NCBI RefSeq assembly: GCF_900086585.1
Contig: NZ_FLKM01000008.1
Span: 310,001-374,000 of the forward strand
Source: Emergencia timonensis
Lineage (GTDB): Bacteria > Bacillota > Clostridia > Peptostreptococcales > Anaerovoracaceae
Direction of reading: 5' to 3'
Length of the DNA stretch: 64,000 bases
The stretch's first letter is position 1. Each line of letters opens with the position of its first letter. Shown piece by piece: positions 43,627 through 52,139 of the stretch. The notes beneath the pieces were generated by a model, which was given only the letters and a program-made list of their open reading frames with translations, had not been told where the DNA came from and made no database searches. Made by a program: the position numbers and the translations under genes.

Positions 43627-45297
43627 ATGAAGACATCAGACAAAGACAATTCCATCATGCACTTTGAGATAAAGGTGAACAGCGACAGCGAGGATAAAAC
43701 ATTTAAAGACGTCAATACCATTGCAAAGATGATCTTCGACTTTTTGGTACAGGAAAAAGGGCTGCAGGACGAGAACATCACTCTCTGTATCGAAGATGGC
43801 TTTATCATTACCGCTGACTCTCATTCCTCCAGGCTAAAAGAGATCGAGGCCCTGCAAGAGAGCTTCACACGCTTTTTTTCGATATTCTATCATAACGAAC
43901 AGCTGCGTCATTTCATCTTCGACGGACTGGACGCCTTGCCCAACTCCCTTTTCATTTATGACGAGAAGCTGCGGCTGCTCTACGCCAACGCCGACACCTG
44001 CAGCTATATCCACATCAAAGACAGAGAGCTTGAATTGGGCAAACCGATCAAGGAAATTCTCGAAGAATGCGGCGTCCAGTTCAGGTCGGTAAAAAAGCCC
44101 CACGACTATTTGAAGGTGAACGACGTCATAAAATACGCAAGGCCCGTCATTGACTGGGAGGTTGAAGTGACCAACGTCAAAGATCCCAGTGACCATATGA
44201 TCGCCTCCAACGATATGTATCCCTTATTTGATGCCGATGGAAAGGTAAGCGGCGTAGCCGAGATCTCCCGCTCACGAAACACGAGAATCAAGCAGGTCAG
44301 GGATACGCTGGGGCTGACTGCCGACTATACCTTCGAAGACATCATGGGCGACAGCAAGCCGATGGCGGACGCGAAGAACCTCTCCATGTCCTTTGCCGCC
44401 AGTCCCTACAACGTTTTGATCTACGGGGAGAGCGGCGTCGGCAAGGAGTTGTTTGCCCAGTCCATTCACAATTACAGCGTGCGCAGGAACAAGCCCTTTG
44501 TCGCCATCAACTGCGCCAGCATTTCACCGGAGCTGATCGACAGTGAATTGTTCGGATACGAAAGCGGCGCGTTTACCGGCGCAGCGAAAAACGGCCATGT
44601 GGGAAAGTTCGAACTGTCAAACGGCGGCACCCTGTTTCTCGACGAGGTTGCCGAGCTGCCCCTCCACGCGCAGACAAAGCTGCTGCGGACGCTGGAAACC
44701 AATCAGATTACCAGGATTGGCGGCACCAAGAACATCTCGGTAGATGTCAGAGTCATCGCCGCCACCAATCGTTCCCTTGAGAAGATGATCGAGGAAGGAC
44801 TTTTCAGAGAAGACCTCTATTACCGGCTGATGGTCCTCAATCTGACGATTCCGCCTCTGCGGGAACGCCCGGAGGACATCATGCCCTGCTGCGATTTTTT
44901 CATGAAACAGGCGATGCGCATCAACAATGCTGAACGCAAGACCATCGACAGCGAGGCCAGAAAGCTGCTGTCCAACTACGATTGGCCCGGCAATGTCAGA
45001 GAACTCAGAAACGTGATCAACCGCGTTTATGTGATGTCCAGCTCTGCGGTCATCACAAGTGAGACCCTGGTCAGCGCCTTTCAATCGAGCAAAATCCACT
45101 ACAACAGCTTTTCAGAAACAAAATCCCCCGAGGAGCTGCTTCGCGAAAAACGGCGCATGGTCGATCACGCCTATGGCGAACTGCTGAAAGAAGCCCTGTT
45201 GCTGACAAACGGCAATAAAAAAGACGCCGCGGAACTGCTGGGCGTCTCCAGAAAAACGATCTATAATATGTTAGAAAAATATAAAGACTCCATGTGA
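43627..45297 (+). CDS. Sigma-54-dependent activator of the hydroxyproline regulon
   Basis: The 556-residue protein has an amino-terminal sensor of about 80 residues, a PAS domain (ALPNSLFIYDEKLRLLYANAD) at about 95-215, and an AAA+ core with Walker A GESGVGKE and the sigma-54 loop GAFTGA. It ends in a Fis-type helix-turn-helix, ELLGVSRKTIYNMLEKY. Surrounding -24/-12 promoters at 40445, 42520 and 42552 are its obvious targets. It starts 12 bp after the epimerase stop, without a strong ribosome site, so it is probably read through from that promoter, giving positive feedback. A close relative lies at 52140-53888 with a nearly identical recognition helix. Confidence 0.9.
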   Translation: MKTSDKDNSIMHFEIKVNSDSEDKTFKDVNTIAKMIFDFLVQEKGLQDENITLCIEDGFIITADSHSSRLKEIEALQESFTRFFSIFYHNEQLRHFIFDGLDALPNSLFIYDEKLRLLYANADTCSYIHIKDRELELGKPIKEILEECGVQFRSVKKPHDYLKVNDVIKYARPVIDWEVEVTNVKDPSDHMIASNDMYPLFDADGKVSGVAEISRSRNTRIKQVRDTLGLTADYTFEDIMGDSKPMADAKNLSMSFAASPYNVLIYGESGVGKELFAQSIHNYSVRRNKPFVAINCASISPELIDSELFGYESGAFTGAAKNGHVGKFELSNGGTLFLDEVAELPLHAQTKLLRTLETNQITRIGGTKNISVDVRVIAATNRSLEKMIEEGLFREDLYYRLMVLNLTIPPLRERPEDIMPCCDFFMKQAMRINNAERKTIDSEARKLLSNYDWPGNVRELRNVINRVYVMSSSAVITSETLVSAFQSSKIHYNSFSETKSPEELLREKRRMVDHAYGELLKEALLLTNGNKKDAAELLGVSRKTIYNMLEKYKDSM

Positions 45298-45314
45298 GAC
45301 AGACCTTCTCGGAT

Positions 45315-45355
45315 CCCGGTACTGTGCGCCGTCCTGAACGGTCCGCAGTACCGGG
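45315..45355. terminator. Hairpin between convergent operons
   Basis: CCCGGTACTG / CAGTACCGGG forms a 10-bp stem with an inner GCG-CCGT...ACGG-TC-CGC extension. It lies between the activator gene and the convergent amidohydrolase gene. A T-run is lacking. Confidence 0.65.
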
Positions 45356-45379
45356 GTTGAAGGTGTCTGTATCCTAATC

Positions 45380-46381
45380 TTACAAGGAAGAGGAAAACAA
45401 TTTGATCGCATTCTCCCTTTTGATATTGTCATAAACGGCGCCTGTATGATACGCTTCGATTTCCTCGACAAATTTCTTTGCCGAATCCAGTGCCGCATAG
45501 AAGGAGTCGCTGCCGAACAGGGTATGGTTTGGCGCCAGCTTTTCCACGGCTGAGAACGCGATATCATGGCACGATAATGCCGCGTCATAATAGAATCTGC
45601 CAAAGTATTCATATAATGAATCCGAAAGACTGCACCAGCCGTCATAAACATACTCCGGCAGCACCTGTTTCTCTTTTTCCGGTCTTTTGTTGCCCGGGAA
45701 ACAGCGGTTTAGACGCCAGGACAGGTACGGAAGGGTTCCGCCCATATGCGCCAGAATCGGTTTGATGTTTTTGCACCGTTCAAGGGTTCCGCTGAAGATC
45801 AGATTTGTCGCGGCCCTGGTGGTATTGAAGCAGAATTCCTGAAGGTAATCATAGGGCACGAACTCCGGACGTTTGAATACGCTTTCGTCTGGTGGAATGC
45901 TCGGATGAATGTATATGACAGCCTTTCTCTGATCCAGTTCGTCGAACAATTTATCAAACATGCGGTTGCCTAGAAATTCGTTCCTATAATTTGACAGCAT
46001 CCCCACTCCGTCCAGTTTGAGGATGTCCAGGGCATACTTTGCCTCTTCGATCGCTCCCTCCACATCCGGCAGAGGAAGAACCGCGAATGCCCCGAATCTG
46101 CCCGGATAGTCTTCGCATAACTTCGCCATGTATTCGTTTAACATGCGTGCCTTTTGCCGTCCCATCGCAAGATCTTTTTCCACGATCGGATATAATGCCG
46201 GCTCAGACAATGAGCAGTAGGCCTTCTCAACACCCAGGGTATCCATGTGCGCGAGACTCATTTCCGGACTCCATCTGCCGATGGACTTCCCGCCGGATTT
46301 CCTGACGCCAAACTCGGCGAGAGCCTCCCTGTATGCGTCGGGGATGATATGATGATGTACGTCTATATACCCGTTTTTCAT
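45380..46381 (-). CDS. ACMSD-type metal-dependent amidohydrolase / decarboxylase
   Basis: The 333-residue TIM-barrel protein starts with IDVHHHIIP, the first two metal-binding histidines. It has YIHPSIPP and ILAHMGG with further histidines, and LFGSDS with the metal-binding Asp. The group includes aminocarboxymuconate semialdehyde and resorcylate decarboxylases and related hydrolases. It is read 23 bp after the coiled-coil protein gene and ends at a terminator, so it belongs to the MMPL efflux operon rather than to the hydroxyproline genes on the other strand. It may degrade an aromatic or ring compound that the pump also handles; the substrate is unknown. Confidence 0.8.
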   Translation of the reverse strand: MKNGYIDVHHHIIPDAYREALAEFGVRKSGGKSIGRWSPEMSLAHMDTLGVEKAYCSLSEPALYPIVEKDLAMGRQKARMLNEYMAKLCEDYPGRFGAFAVLPLPDVEGAIEEAKYALDILKLDGVGMLSNYRNEFLGNRMFDKLFDELDQRKAVIYIHPSIPPDESVFKRPEFVPYDYLQEFCFNTTRAATNLIFSGTLERCKNIKPILAHMGGTLPYLSWRLNRCFPGNKRPEKEKQVLPEYVYDGWCSLSDSLYEYFGRFYYDAALSCHDIAFSAVEKLAPNHTLFGSDSFYAALDSAKKFVEEIEAYHTGAVYDNIKRENAIKLFSSSL

Positions 46382-46403
46382 AATAATCTCCTTTTTATGT
46401 CAC

Positions 46404-48365
46404 TCATTGATATAAGCCGAACAGGCTTAATAATTTCTGCCAGAAGGTCAGCGTTGTCTCTTCTTTGGAATCATCCGCGGGAGCTTCTGCCTTTTCAATT
46501 GCCTCGGTTTTGATGACAAACTGCACAGAATCCACCTTTGTATTCTTCTCGGATACAAAGGATACCGTTTCCGTTTCTTCGCCGCCTATATTGCCCAGGA
46601 TTTCCTCAATTTCCTCCTGGATTTTTTTATCCATCCCGGAGGTCTCATCGTAGAGTTCCTTCGTTCCATCGTTCAACGACGATACTCCGTCGCAGTAGGC
46701 TGCAATGCCGCCGGCAAGCTTTCCGGCGCCGTCATGCAGAGCGTCACTTCCGGAAAGCAGCTTCTCGCTTCCCTTTGTCAGCGACGAGACGCCGTCCACG
46801 ATCTTTGCGTAGCCCAGGGCCACCTGGGTGACGCCGCCGGTATATTCATTGATGCCGGTATCCAGAAGTGCATAATTGGTTACGAGCTGGTCGATTCCCT
46901 TTGACAGGGCTGTCAATTGCGCCGGCATTTCGTCAAGAGTTTTTACCAGTTCCGCAATTTCTGCATCGAAGCGTTCGTACTGTGCTTTCAAAGTTCCCAA
47001 ATTCACATACAGGGAATTTGCGCCGCCAGCAAGATTGTCAAGATAACTCTCTGTGCCGTCAATTGCGGCGTTATTTCCAGACAGGAGCTTTACGGTCTTC
47101 TCTAAGGCTGCAATCTGTGCCTCTAGCTCCGCTTTTTGTTTTTGGTCTGTAATAGAAGACAAAGTGCTCCGCAGGGACGAGATTTGTGCCGAAAGGTCCT
47201 TGATTGCCTGTGTATTCCCCGCCTGCAGCGCGTCTATATCTAACCCCTTTTGCGCCATTACAGCCTTGTATTGTGCGGCTCCAAGGTTTTGATGCAAAGC
47301 AGCCGCGCAGTCATACAGATCGCTGATTCCCTTTTTGATGCTGCCAGAGGCGCTGGTAAGCTCTTTGAGCTGTCCTGCGGATGCCGCCACCGGTGAGAGG
47401 CTCTTCTGAATCGTCTCCAGTGCCGCCTTGATCTGTGCGGAACTCCCTGTCAGGTCATCGGACTTCTCATTCAAGCTGTTCAGTGCTCCCTGTACGGACG
47501 AAACGCCTTGTTCCAGCGCCACGACGCCGTTATCCAAATTCACAACACCATCGTGTACAGAGGAAATGCCGGAATCCAGTCTGCCGCTTTCCGTTTTTAA
47601 AGTATTCGAGTTTGCGTCAAGCTTCGCAGCGCCGTCATTCAGTTTCTTTGTCGCGTCCATCAAAGCGCGCACCTGCTTCATCAGTTCTGCATCGTCAATC
47701 TCAATGTTTAGGTTAAGCCTGATTCCATTGATCGATATCGACTCCATCTCAAAGTCCTTTACGTCGGCTTTGATGCTCGTAGCAAGGCCCTTGCCCGGAA
47801 GAACGGTATAAGTGAGCTGTTTGTCAGAGCCGACGTTTGCTATCGTCGCGTCCGGCGCGCCGATATTTTCACAAATTTCAGTATCCAGCGTAAGACTTGC
47901 CTGCAAAACATACCGGTCATAAAAATCGCCTTTACATGCTGTATTTTCCTTTATGGAAAGGTGAATTTCCAGCTTCCCGCTTTTTCCGGCTATTTCCGAA
48001 GCCTCGTATTCTTTTCCATCCAGATAATATCTGACGGAAATATCCCATGGCGTTTCTACCTGCTCCATGGCGCCCTGATAATAGGCCTTTTTATCATCGG
48101 TGCGGAACGTGATTTTATCGCCATTCTGTGTGATCTTCTCTGTGCTGGTCAGCAGCTTCACGTCAGAGTAATCTCCGTAATCGACCACATCGCCGCTTCC
48201 GAAGATGTTCACTGCGTTTACACTTGTCGTATTGCCGCCCCCGTCAGTGGTGATATAGATGACCTCCTCCTTTTCACTGGCAGCTTCTGATGCAAAGGCG
48301 CAGGCAGGAGCGAAAGCCATGGCAACAGCAAGCGATGCGGCAATCCACCTAGTATGTCTTTTCAT
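46404..48365 (-). CDS. Exported coiled-coil protein with XXXLXXG heptads (YhgE/Pip-associated type)
   Basis: The 653-residue protein has a signal peptide (cleavage after AFASEA, about residue 27), a beta-rich amino half and then long coiled-coil stretches with L-x-x-G spacing (residues about 240-330 and 500-580). Such heptads are typical of surface proteins encoded beside MMPL or YhgE-type exporters. It overlaps the MMPL gene by 17 bp, so the two are made together. It may act as the extracellular partner of the pump, bridging the thick wall. A membrane anchor at the end is not evident; FWQKLLSLFGLYQ is at most a short amphipathic tail. Confidence 0.75.
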   Translation of the reverse strand: MKRHTRWIAASLAVAMAFAPACAFASEAASEKEEVIYITTDGGGNTTSVNAVNIFGSGDVVDYGDYSDVKLLTSTEKITQNGDKITFRTDDKKAYYQGAMEQVETPWDISVRYYLDGKEYEASEIAGKSGKLEIHLSIKENTACKGDFYDRYVLQASLTLDTEICENIGAPDATIANVGSDKQLTYTVLPGKGLATSIKADVKDFEMESISINGIRLNLNIEIDDAELMKQVRALMDATKKLNDGAAKLDANSNTLKTESGRLDSGISSVHDGVVNLDNGVVALEQGVSSVQGALNSLNEKSDDLTGSSAQIKAALETIQKSLSPVAASAGQLKELTSASGSIKKGISDLYDCAAALHQNLGAAQYKAVMAQKGLDIDALQAGNTQAIKDLSAQISSLRSTLSSITDQKQKAELEAQIAALEKTVKLLSGNNAAIDGTESYLDNLAGGANSLYVNLGTLKAQYERFDAEIAELVKTLDEMPAQLTALSKGIDQLVTNYALLDTGINEYTGGVTQVALGYAKIVDGVSSLTKGSEKLLSGSDALHDGAGKLAGGIAAYCDGVSSLNDGTKELYDETSGMDKKIQEEIEEILGNIGGEETETVSFVSEKNTKVDSVQFVIKTEAIEKAEAPADDSKEETTLTFWQKLLSLFGLYQ

Positions 48366-50439
48366 TTCCTTTTTTCTCCTTTTCCATTTTTAAAAAGCTG
48401 ATGCCTCTTGTCGTTTTCTGAATTACACCGTCAAACAGATAGAGCAGCCCCGGCAGTACAAAGAGTACGATTGCAAGGGAGCACAAGGTTCCCACGCCCA
48501 GGAAATAACCGAACTGTGACAGAAGCCCGTGTGTGGAAAATACTCCGAGCAAAAATCCGACGACAGTCAGCACACTTGCGGATGTCATAATTGAAACGGT
48601 CACGGCAGAGACGGTTGCAAGCACAGCCTGCCTCTTGGGAAGCCTTTCTCTATATTCCTTGTATCTGTCGGTAAACAGAATGGCATAATCCACTGTTGCC
48701 CCAAGCTGAATGGAACTGATGATCAAGTAAGCGACGTAGAAAATTTTGTTCCCAGCAAAATAGGGAATCGCCAGATTCAGCCAGACTGCCGTCTCAATCC
48801 CCAGCACCAGAATCGCCGGAATACAGATAGACTTCATCGTCAAGAGAAGTACCGTAAATACGGCGGCAATGGCAATGAGGTTTACCTTCATCATGTCGGC
48901 GGTGACGGTGCGCATCAGATCATAGGTGGAAACGCCCTCCCCTGCGAGAAGCCACGCGCCGGGATAATATTCTTCTGCCGTATTCTGTACTTTTTTAACC
49001 AAATCGAAGGTTTCTTCTCCCTCATAATCCGCATCAATGGTCAGGGCCATCCGCGTATAGCGGTCTGAATTCAGTTTTGACAGTGTGCCTGTGTCAAGAT
49101 ACGCTTCCGGAATGGTTTCTCCCACCGCGTCTACATAAGAAAGAATACTTTTTACCTGCGGCAGGCCATGCAGCGCCTCGGACAGTTCTTTCTGCGTCGC
49201 GGTACTGTCTTTCGGCACCATCAAAACGTAAGTATCACTTTTTCCAAAGGTTTTTTCGATTTTTTCAGTATCCGCACCCAGCTTTGTTTCCTCTCCGAAA
49301 ATATGAGAGGCTCCATAGTAGAAGCTGTTGCTGTTTGACGCAAGGTAGCTCGGCACGATGATCAGGACAAAGATGCAGACAAAGGGTATCATCATTTTGC
49401 ATACGACCTTTCCAAACCGCTCAAAGGACGGAAGGAATGGCCGATGATGGGTCTTGTCAATCCACTTGTAGGTTGCAAGCACAAAGACTGGCATAAACAC
49501 AAAGACCGTGACAAGGCTGATCGCGACACCCTTTGCCAGCGCCAGGCCGAGGTCAGGGCCGATTTGAAAGCGCATCAGGCAAAGTGCAAGAAAACCGATT
49601 ACCGTGGTCATTCCGCTGGACAAGATGGACGTCGTCGAGCTTGAGAGCGCCTGCACCATTGCTGCCTTCGGATCGGGGATTTCTTTGCGGTATTCAGCAA
49701 AGCGGTGCAGCAGGAACACCGTGTAGTCCAGAGAGACCGCCAGCTGTAATATGCTTCCGGCAGCATTGGTAACAAAGGATATTTCTCCAAACAGCAGATT
49801 ACTTCCGCTGTTGATGATGACGGCAACCCCCAGGCCCGCCAGAATCACTGCCGGTTCTACATAGGATGTCGTAGTCAGAATCAGCACGAGAAAAGCAAAT
49901 AAGATGGCAAATGCCGCAATCACAGGAATCTGCGATACCGTACTTTCTGTAGCCGTCGCAATCGCCACAGCGCTTCCCGTCATGGCATTATGATCCCCGA
50001 TGATGCTGCGGACTTCGTCAAGAGCCTCCATTCTTTTATCCTCTGAAACCGTCACGGAAAGCAATGCGTTTCCGTCTTTATAATAGGTGTCCAGCGTGTC
50101 GGCATCAATCAATCCGAGGGGTTCTGTGATGCTTGCTGCATCATCAAGCCAGGTGACTTCGGTTACGCCGTCTACTTTCTCTATTTTTCCCTTATATTCC
50201 AGCGCTTTTGCCACAGACACATCCTCTATCATGACGCGGGCATTAGGGATGCCTCCTTCATACTCTTTTTCCATGGTGTCAAGTGCAACCGTGGAAGCAG
50301 TATCGGCAGGCAGATAGTCATTCATATCATAATTGACCGGTATCAACGGCTTGCAGGCAAGACAGATTAGAAAGATGACAGCAAAACCCATCAGTATCAG
50401 CTTTGGATGGTTTACTATTTTTTCATAAAATCGTTTCAC
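48349..50439 (-). CDS. MMPL family RND-type transporter
   Basis: The 696-residue protein has twelve predicted helices in two halves, each with an extracytoplasmic loop of about 150 residues, and a proton-relay helix in each half (LAVSLDYTVFLLHRFAEYR and GATVDYAILFTDRYKEYR). MMPL proteins export lipids, siderophores or antimicrobials. It overlaps the small upstream gene by 4 bp and the coiled-coil gene downstream, forming a four-gene operon (50735 to 45380). A TetR gene is divergent, with palindromic operators between. Confidence 0.9.
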   Translation of the reverse strand: MKRFYEKIVNHPKLILMGFAVIFLICLACKPLIPVNYDMNDYLPADTASTVALDTMEKEYEGGIPNARVMIEDVSVAKALEYKGKIEKVDGVTEVTWLDDAASITEPLGLIDADTLDTYYKDGNALLSVTVSEDKRMEALDEVRSIIGDHNAMTGSAVAIATATESTVSQIPVIAAFAILFAFLVLILTTTSYVEPAVILAGLGVAVIINSGSNLLFGEISFVTNAAGSILQLAVSLDYTVFLLHRFAEYRKEIPDPKAAMVQALSSSTTSILSSGMTTVIGFLALCLMRFQIGPDLGLALAKGVAISLVTVFVFMPVFVLATYKWIDKTHHRPFLPSFERFGKVVCKMMIPFVCIFVLIIVPSYLASNSNSFYYGASHIFGEETKLGADTEKIEKTFGKSDTYVLMVPKDSTATQKELSEALHGLPQVKSILSYVDAVGETIPEAYLDTGTLSKLNSDRYTRMALTIDADYEGEETFDLVKKVQNTAEEYYPGAWLLAGEGVSTYDLMRTVTADMMKVNLIAIAAVFTVLLLTMKSICIPAILVLGIETAVWLNLAIPYFAGNKIFYVAYLIISSIQLGATVDYAILFTDRYKEYRERLPKRQAVLATVSAVTVSIMTSASVLTVVGFLLGVFSTHGLLSQFGYFLGVGTLCSLAIVLFVLPGLLYLFDGVIQKTTRGISFLKMEKEKKGNEKTY

Positions 50440-50735
50440 AGGGTTACCTCCTCGCCGGTGATGGAAAAAGTATTGCGGTCTCCGGATACGTGCAGTCTGA
50501 TTTTCGTACCGTCAATCCGGCCGTATGCCTGATATAAAAATGTCCTTGTCAGCGTCACCATCTGGCCCGCAAAAGTAATTTCTCCGTCATCCGCCAGCTT
50601 CCCTCTGAACGTCGTTTCGTTCTGGAACAGGCAGAGCGCCCCTTCTATTTTCTGATCGTCTTTTTTTGTAAACGATAATGTGCCATCCCGGTATCCGAGT
50701 GGAACATGCATCCGTATCTTGAATATTCGTTCCAT
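50436..50735 (-). CDS. Small beta-rich protein of unknown function, 99 residues
   Basis: The product is MERIFKIRMHVPLGYRDGTL and onward, with alternating short strands and no membrane segment or signal peptide. I do not recognise a family. It opens the MMPL operon and overlaps the pump gene by ATGA, so it is probably a cytoplasmic accessory or ligand-binding factor of the efflux system. Confidence 0.6.
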   Translation of the reverse strand: MERIFKIRMHVPLGYRDGTLSFTKKDDQKIEGALCLFQNETTFRGKLADDGEITFAGQMVTLTRTFLYQAYGRIDGTKIRLHVSGDRNTFSITGEEVTL

Positions 50736-50797
50736 ATTGCGTTCTCCTCTTTGTTCTTACAACTGACAGTATAACGGGCAGGCCGAGCAAAATACAT

Positions 50798-50876
50798 GGT
50801 CAAATGACAGGTCTTTGAGTAAATACGGACAAATGCACCCACATTGACGGTCAAATTTGCCGGACAAATGTCCGGC
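50798..50876. promoter_or_regulatory. Operator cluster between MMPL operon and tetR
   Basis: GCCGGACA-AA-TGTCCGGC (50859-50876) is a perfect 8-2-8 palindrome. A second, shorter one, GTCA-AA-TGAC, lies at 50799-50808. Half-sites CGGACAAATG (50826) and CGGTCAAAT (50849) repeat the same core, giving a motif like GGWCAAATGWCC. They cover both divergent promoters and are the expected binding sites of the TetR protein encoded at 50938. Confidence 0.7.
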
Positions 50877-50937
50877 TGGTGTCCATTGTAGTCATCGGGA
50901 CAAAGAGGTATAATAAGAGAAAGGAGATTTTGCAGAT

Positions 50938-51522
50938 ATGAAACATGAAGAAAGTACCCTTCTTACAAAAAAGGCGCTGGCGGCTTCCCTGAAAAAGTGC
51001 ATGGAAAAGAAGCCCCTTAAAAAAATTACAGTCAGCGAAATCATCACTGACTGTAATGTAAATAGAAAGACTTTTTATTATCACTTTGAGGATATCTACG
51101 CCCTGCTCAAATGGATGCTGGAGCAGGAAGCGGTTGAAGTGGTCAAACAATTCGATTTGCTCATCGATTATCAGGACGCCATTTTATTCGTAATCGACTA
51201 TGTTGAAACCAACGCGCATATCCTGAACTGCGCTTACGACAGCATGGGCAGAGACGAGATGAAGCGATTCTTCTGTAACGATTTCAATGAAATCATCCGC
51301 CGGATCATCGATGATATGGAGAAATCCCTGCATTTAACTGTTCCCGAAGATTTTAAGCAGTTTATCTGCAATTTATATATGGAGGGCCTGGCCGGCACTC
51401 TGATCGACTGCTTTAAAAACCAGGGCAGCAATGACAGAGAGAAGATACTCAGCTACCTCTCCCTGGCGCTGCACTCCTCGCTGCCCGAAACCCTGCGTCA
51501 GGCGGCGGCAACCTTGAGTTAA
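50938..51522 (+). CDS. TetR family regulator of the MMPL operon
   Basis: The 194-residue protein has the TetR helix-turn-helix at residues about 30-52 (TVSEIITDCNVNRKTFYYHFEDIYAL) and a carboxy domain resembling DhaS-type TetR members (TetR_C). It diverges from the MMPL operon across a 200-bp region with palindromic operators, so it probably represses that operon and itself. AGGAGAT precedes the ATG. Confidence 0.9.
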   Translation: MKHEESTLLTKKALAASLKKCMEKKPLKKITVSEIITDCNVNRKTFYYHFEDIYALLKWMLEQEAVEVVKQFDLLIDYQDAILFVIDYVETNAHILNCAYDSMGRDEMKRFFCNDFNEIIRRIIDDMEKSLHLTVPEDFKQFICNLYMEGLAGTLIDCFKNQGSNDREKILSYLSLALHSSLPETLRQAAATLS

Positions 51523-51533
51523 CGTCAAGCCTC

Positions 51534-52073
51534 TTATTTGATCTGTTTCCAAAGTTCTTCTATCTCTGCTATGGCATCTGCATTCTCTGCCAGGTCGCCG
51601 GCATCATAGGCTGAATAGGCATTATAGAAAGCGATATCCCATCCGAGATAATCAGAAATGCACTCGAACTGTTTACGGATGAGCGCATACTGCGTATCTT
51701 CTACTGGCATCTGGCCGACAACGATGATGCCCACCTGTTTTTTACATTCCATCAATTGGCTGCTGCGTGAATAGAATTTATCGATGATCAGTTTCAACTG
51801 GGCTGTGATGCCCCACCAATACACAGGTGTTGCGAAGACGATGACATCAGCGCTGACAATATCATCCATAATTTCGTTGGTATCGTCGTCAAAGACGCAC
51901 ATCCCACTGTCGTGGCAAACCTCACATGCGAGACAGGGTGAAACGGAGACATCGCCTGCGGCAATCTCTTCAATAACCAGATCTTCAATATTAGCGAATC
52001 CTTTCTTTAGGGCTGCAAGGGCGGTGTAGCTATTCCCTTCTCTGGGGCTTCCGTTTAACAATACTGCTTTCAT
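51534..52073 (-). CDS. Flavodoxin-fold NAD(P)H oxidoreductase / iron-sulfur flavoprotein family
   Basis: The 179-residue protein starts MKAVLLNGSPREGNSYTAL, the FMN phosphate loop of the FMN-reductase superfamily. It has CLACEVCHDSGMCVFDDD, a Cys cluster like that of iron-sulfur flavoproteins, and FATPVYWWGI for the flavin ring. It probably reduces quinones or other acceptors or shuttles electrons. It is convergent with tetR and 66 bp downstream of the activator gene at 52140, with its own ribosome site. Confidence 0.82.
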   Translation of the reverse strand: MKAVLLNGSPREGNSYTALAALKKGFANIEDLVIEEIAAGDVSVSPCLACEVCHDSGMCVFDDDTNEIMDDIVSADVIVFATPVYWWGITAQLKLIIDKFYSRSSQLMECKKQVGIIVVGQMPVEDTQYALIRKQFECISDYLGWDIAFYNAYSAYDAGDLAENADAIAEIEELWKQIK

Positions 52074-52139
52074 TTTTTACCTCCACGATTCCATTTTTCT
52101 TATCATCATTCTATCACGCGGACTTCTTTTTTACCACGG

